Assembly (NCBI RefSeq): GCF_028688795.1
Contig: NZ_JAQTXM010000005.1
Location: 148,101 to 212,100, forward strand
DNA length: 64,000 bases
Direction of reading: 5' to 3'
Source: Rhodoferax sp.
GTDB lineage: Bacteria > Pseudomonadota > Gammaproteobacteria > Burkholderiales > Burkholderiaceae_C
Part shown: piece by piece, positions 62,034 through 64,000 of the stretch
Layout: each line of letters begins with the position of its first letter
Numbering within the stretch: the first letter of the stretch is position 1
Made by a program: the position numbers and the translations under genes
The notes under the pieces: model-generated
The model's database searches: none
Told to the model about the DNA's origin: nothing
The model's input: the letters and a program-made list of their open reading frames with translations, nothing else

Positions 62034-62169
62034 GGCGTGTGGTCTTGCAGCCGTTGCTGCGGTTGAAAAGCTTGGCTTTGAGTTTGACCGGCCAGTGCAA
62101 CAAGCACAATCGCCAAAGATGTAGAAGATTAGTCACATAATTGCCGTTTTGACACATTTGACTATCAAA

Positions 62170-62595
62170 ATGGACGAAACGGATCACCACTTGCTCGCCC
62201 TGTTGCGGCAAGATGCCCGCCTGACGGTGGCGGCGTTGGCTGTCAAGCTGAAGGTGTCGCGCGGCACCGTCACCAACCGCATTCGCCGTTTGGAAGACAG
62301 TGGCACCATCGTGGGCTACACCGTGCGGCTGCGCCCGGACGTGCAACACAACCAGATCATTGCCTGGATGAGCATTGCGGTTGACGGCAACCAGACCCGC
62401 GCCGTGATTGCCAATCTGCTGGGGGAGCCCGGTGTGGCGGCCCTGCATGACACCAATGGCCGGTGGGATTTGCTGGCCGAGCTGCGCGCCGAGACCCTGC
62501 AGGAGCTGGCCAAAGTGCTGGAGCGCATTCGCCTGCTCAAGGGCATCAGCAACACCGAAACCAGCATTCATCTGGAAACCTTCCGGGTGGCCTGA
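62170..62595 (+). CDS. Lrp/AsnC-family transcriptional regulator
   Basis: 141 residues from ATG 62170; TTG 62149 is possible. The N-terminal HTH (LLALLRQDARLTVAALAVKLKVSRGTV TNRIRRLE) and C-terminal RAM effector domain (about 65-140) are clear. It is divergent from the ornithine cyclodeaminase gene, the usual position of a local arginine or ornithine-responsive regulator. Confidence 0.92.
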   Translation: MDETDHHLLALLRQDARLTVAALAVKLKVSRGTVTNRIRRLEDSGTIVGYTVRLRPDVQHNQIIAWMSIAVDGNQTRAVIANLLGEPGVAALHDTNGRWDLLAELRAETLQELAKVLERIRLLKGISNTETSIHLETFRVA

Positions 62596-62622
62596 ACCCT
62601 GGTCTGACTACACTTAAGCGCT

Positions 62623-63717
62623 ATGCAACTTAACCCCGCCCAGCTCAGCGCCCACCTGGCCAAAGGCCTAAAAAGTCTCTACACCCTGCATGGCGACGAG
62701 CCCTTGTTGATTCAGGAGGCGCTTGATGTCATTCGCGCCAGTGCCCGCGCCCAGGGATTTACCGAGCGCACCTCGCACACCGTGTCGGGCGCGCACTTTG
62801 ACTGGAGCGAGGTGCTGGCCGCTGGCGGCAGTTTGAGTCTGTTTGCCGACAAACAAATCCTTGAGCTGCGCATTCCAAGTGGCAAACCCGGCAAAGAAGG
62901 CAGCGCAGCGTTGCAGCATCTGGTGGACCAATCGCGCGGCAACGACAGCACCCTGACGCTGGTGATCTTGCCCCGGCTGGACCGCGCCACCAAGGCAACC
63001 GCTTGGTTCCTGGCGCTGGAAACTGGCATGACGCTGGAAGTCACCCCCGTGGAGCGTGCCGCCCTGCCGCAATGGATTGCCCAGCGCCTGAGCGTGCAAG
63101 GCCAGCGCGTGGTGGCGGGCGTAGAGGGCCAGCGGACCCTGCAGTTCTTTGCCGATCGGGTGGAAGGCAACCTGCTGGCATCACACCAGGAAATCCAGAA
63201 ATTGGCGCTGTTGCACCCCGCCGGCGAGCTGAGCTTTGAGCAGATCGAGAGCGCCGTGCTGAACGTGGCCCGTTACGACGTGTTCAAGCTGAGCGAATCT
63301 GTGCTGGCCGGCCAGCATGAACGCGTGCAACGCATGCTCGACGGCTTGCAGGCCGAGGGCGAGGCGGCTGTGCTGGTGCACTACACGCTGGCAGAAGACA
63401 TTCGTGCTCTCAAACGCGTTAAAGACGCCATCAACCGTGGCAGCCCGCTGCCGATGGCGCTGCGTGAACAGCGCGTGTGGGGCAACAAGGAGCGTTTGTT
63501 TGAGCGCGTGGTACCACGCCTGAGCGACGCAGCTCTGGCGCAACTGCTGCAAAGCGCGCACCTGGTTGATGGCATTGTCAAAGGATTGAAACAACCCGAC
63601 TGGCCGACCGAGCCCTGGCAAGCCTTGGCGCGGTTGGCGATGACGTTGTGTGGGCTGTGCGCGGCAAACTCCAAGGCCGGTTCATCGCCAAGCGTGTCGT
63701 CGTTACGAGCCCGCTGA
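62623..63717 (+). CDS. holA: DNA polymerase III subunit delta HolA
   Basis: 364 residues. The clamp-loader delta start LYTLHGDEPLLIQEALDVIR is clear. The AAA-like fold lacks a functional Walker A, as expected. The C-terminal collar domain has LVHYTLAEDIRALKRV and RVWGNKERLFERV. It opens the beta clamp for loading. In relatives I would expect it next to lptE. Confidence 0.95.
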   Translation: MQLNPAQLSAHLAKGLKSLYTLHGDEPLLIQEALDVIRASARAQGFTERTSHTVSGAHFDWSEVLAAGGSLSLFADKQILELRIPSGKPGKEGSAALQHLVDQSRGNDSTLTLVILPRLDRATKATAWFLALETGMTLEVTPVERAALPQWIAQRLSVQGQRVVAGVEGQRTLQFFADRVEGNLLASHQEIQKLALLHPAGELSFEQIESAVLNVARYDVFKLSESVLAGQHERVQRMLDGLQAEGEAAVLVHYTLAEDIRALKRVKDAINRGSPLPMALREQRVWGNKERLFERVVPRLSDAALAQLLQSAHLVDGIVKGLKQPDWPTEPWQALARLAMTLCGLCAANSKAGSSPSVSSLRAR

Positions 63718-63750
63718 ATCTGGCGCGTTACCGCACACGGCCTTTAACAC

Positions 63751-63782
63751 AGACTCGTCACTGCGTTCGAAATGACGAATCT
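63751..63782. terminator. Hairpin after holA
   Basis: AGACTCGTCA and TGACGAATCT pair at 9 of 10 positions around a 12-base loop. There is no T-run, so it is a weak terminator candidate. Confidence 0.4.
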
Positions 63783-63806
63783 GTTCATTCAAAGCGCAAC
63801 CAAAAT

Positions 63807-63863
63807 GCTATGTAATATGTAGCTGTTTACGCTTGTTTTATAAGGGCTACAGCCTAAATTTTT
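63807..63863 (+). repeat. Dispersed element next to the IS end
   Basis: A full copy: GCTATGTAATATGTAGCT, GTTTACGC, TTATAAGGGCTACAGCCT, AAATTTTTA. It ends ten bases before the inferred insertion-sequence boundary. Confidence 0.87.
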
Positions 63864-63873
63864 ATAAAATATC

Positions 63874-64000
63874 GTAACTACTCAGCTTAACGAGCAAAGC
63901 TGGGCTGAATTATCTGGCGGTTAAACACGCTGACCAAACAGTCAAACAGATTGTTTTTCTGCTTGGTCATGGTTGCCAAGTAGGAGCGGATGGTAAAGAA
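63874..64000 (-). mobile_element. IS66-like insertion sequence, end only
   Basis: The outer end is placed at GTAA (63874-63877), the usual start of IS66 terminal repeats, directly after the dispersed element and 13 bp beyond the transposase stop. The rest lies outside the window, so the boundary and the 8-bp target duplication (AAAATATC, 63866-63873, if real) cannot be confirmed here. Confidence 0.5.
63887..64000 (-). CDS. IS66-family transposase, C-terminal end
   Basis: The minus-strand frame is open from the window edge to TAA at 63887-63889, giving 37 residues that start FFTIRSYLATMTKQKNN. This resembles the end of IS66 TnpC transposases, where a TIRSY..T..KQ.N pattern is common. It is too short for certainty. 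The start and catalytic DDE residues are beyond the window. Confidence 0.6.
   Translation of the reverse strand, partial: FFTIRSYLATMTKQKNNLFDCLVSVFNRQIIQPSFAR

Overview
The window reads as chromosome of a betaproteobacterium of the order Burkholderiales, most likely family Comamonadaceae (Rhodoferax-like). This rests on gene content and order (fur|bamE-dapB, hpf-ptsN-hprK, tsaB-rimI-udg, purE-purK, leuS-lptE, nudJ-mnmA), on the protein sequences, and on a dispersed ~55-65 bp AT-rich element. I remember similar sequences from this family, but could not run a search. No tRNA, rRNA, CRISPR array or prophage was seen. One insertion sequence begins at the right edge.

Layout. 1-6934: purine genes (3' end of purC, then purE-purK), a PAS-rich diguanylate cyclase, the thioredoxin/TPR protein CnoX, and TsaC. 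7031-15390: envelope and housekeeping genes (OmpW, a GDSL-type lipoprotein, a SemiSWEET, DacB, a DMT exporter, tsaB-rimI-udg, a CDF metal exporter and a small membrane protein). 15511-30029: a signalling block, almost all on the minus strand. It holds two related hybrid kinases, a PhnD-like periplasmic binding protein, a COG3915-like periplasmic protein, an HD-GYP response regulator, a single-domain receiver beside a Cache sensor kinase, a chemoreceptor and a second diguanylate cyclase; only pyrF is unrelated. 30126-35214: uvrA, an MFS transporter and ssb. 35351-41691: an apparent sulfide-stress operon of RND adaptor, RND pump, sulfide:quinone oxidoreductase, DUF2892 protein and a histidine-free CsoR-family regulator. 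A TACT-N6-AGTA operator-like site lies just before its first gene. 41800-49296: mnmA-nudJ, pntAB, fadD, mtnN. 49343-55564: corA, hpf-ptsN-hprK, fur|bamE-dapB-exbB-exbD. 55621-63717: leuS-lptE, a recQ / ornithine cyclodeaminase / Lrp block, and holA. 63874-64000: end of an IS66-like element.

The most unusual feature is the dispersed element. I count about 15 copies in 64 kb. Some are intergenic, and two of these supply stop codons. Many lie in frame inside conserved genes (cnoX, purK, tsaC, tsaB, udg, uvrA, mtnN, leuS), like the palindromic elements known in Rickettsia genes. Other points of interest are a scar where a receiver domain appears to have been deleted from one of the paired kinases, the predicted CsoR-type control of the RND-SQR operon, a perfect 11-bp inverted repeat in front of hpf, and structured sequence upstream of corA.
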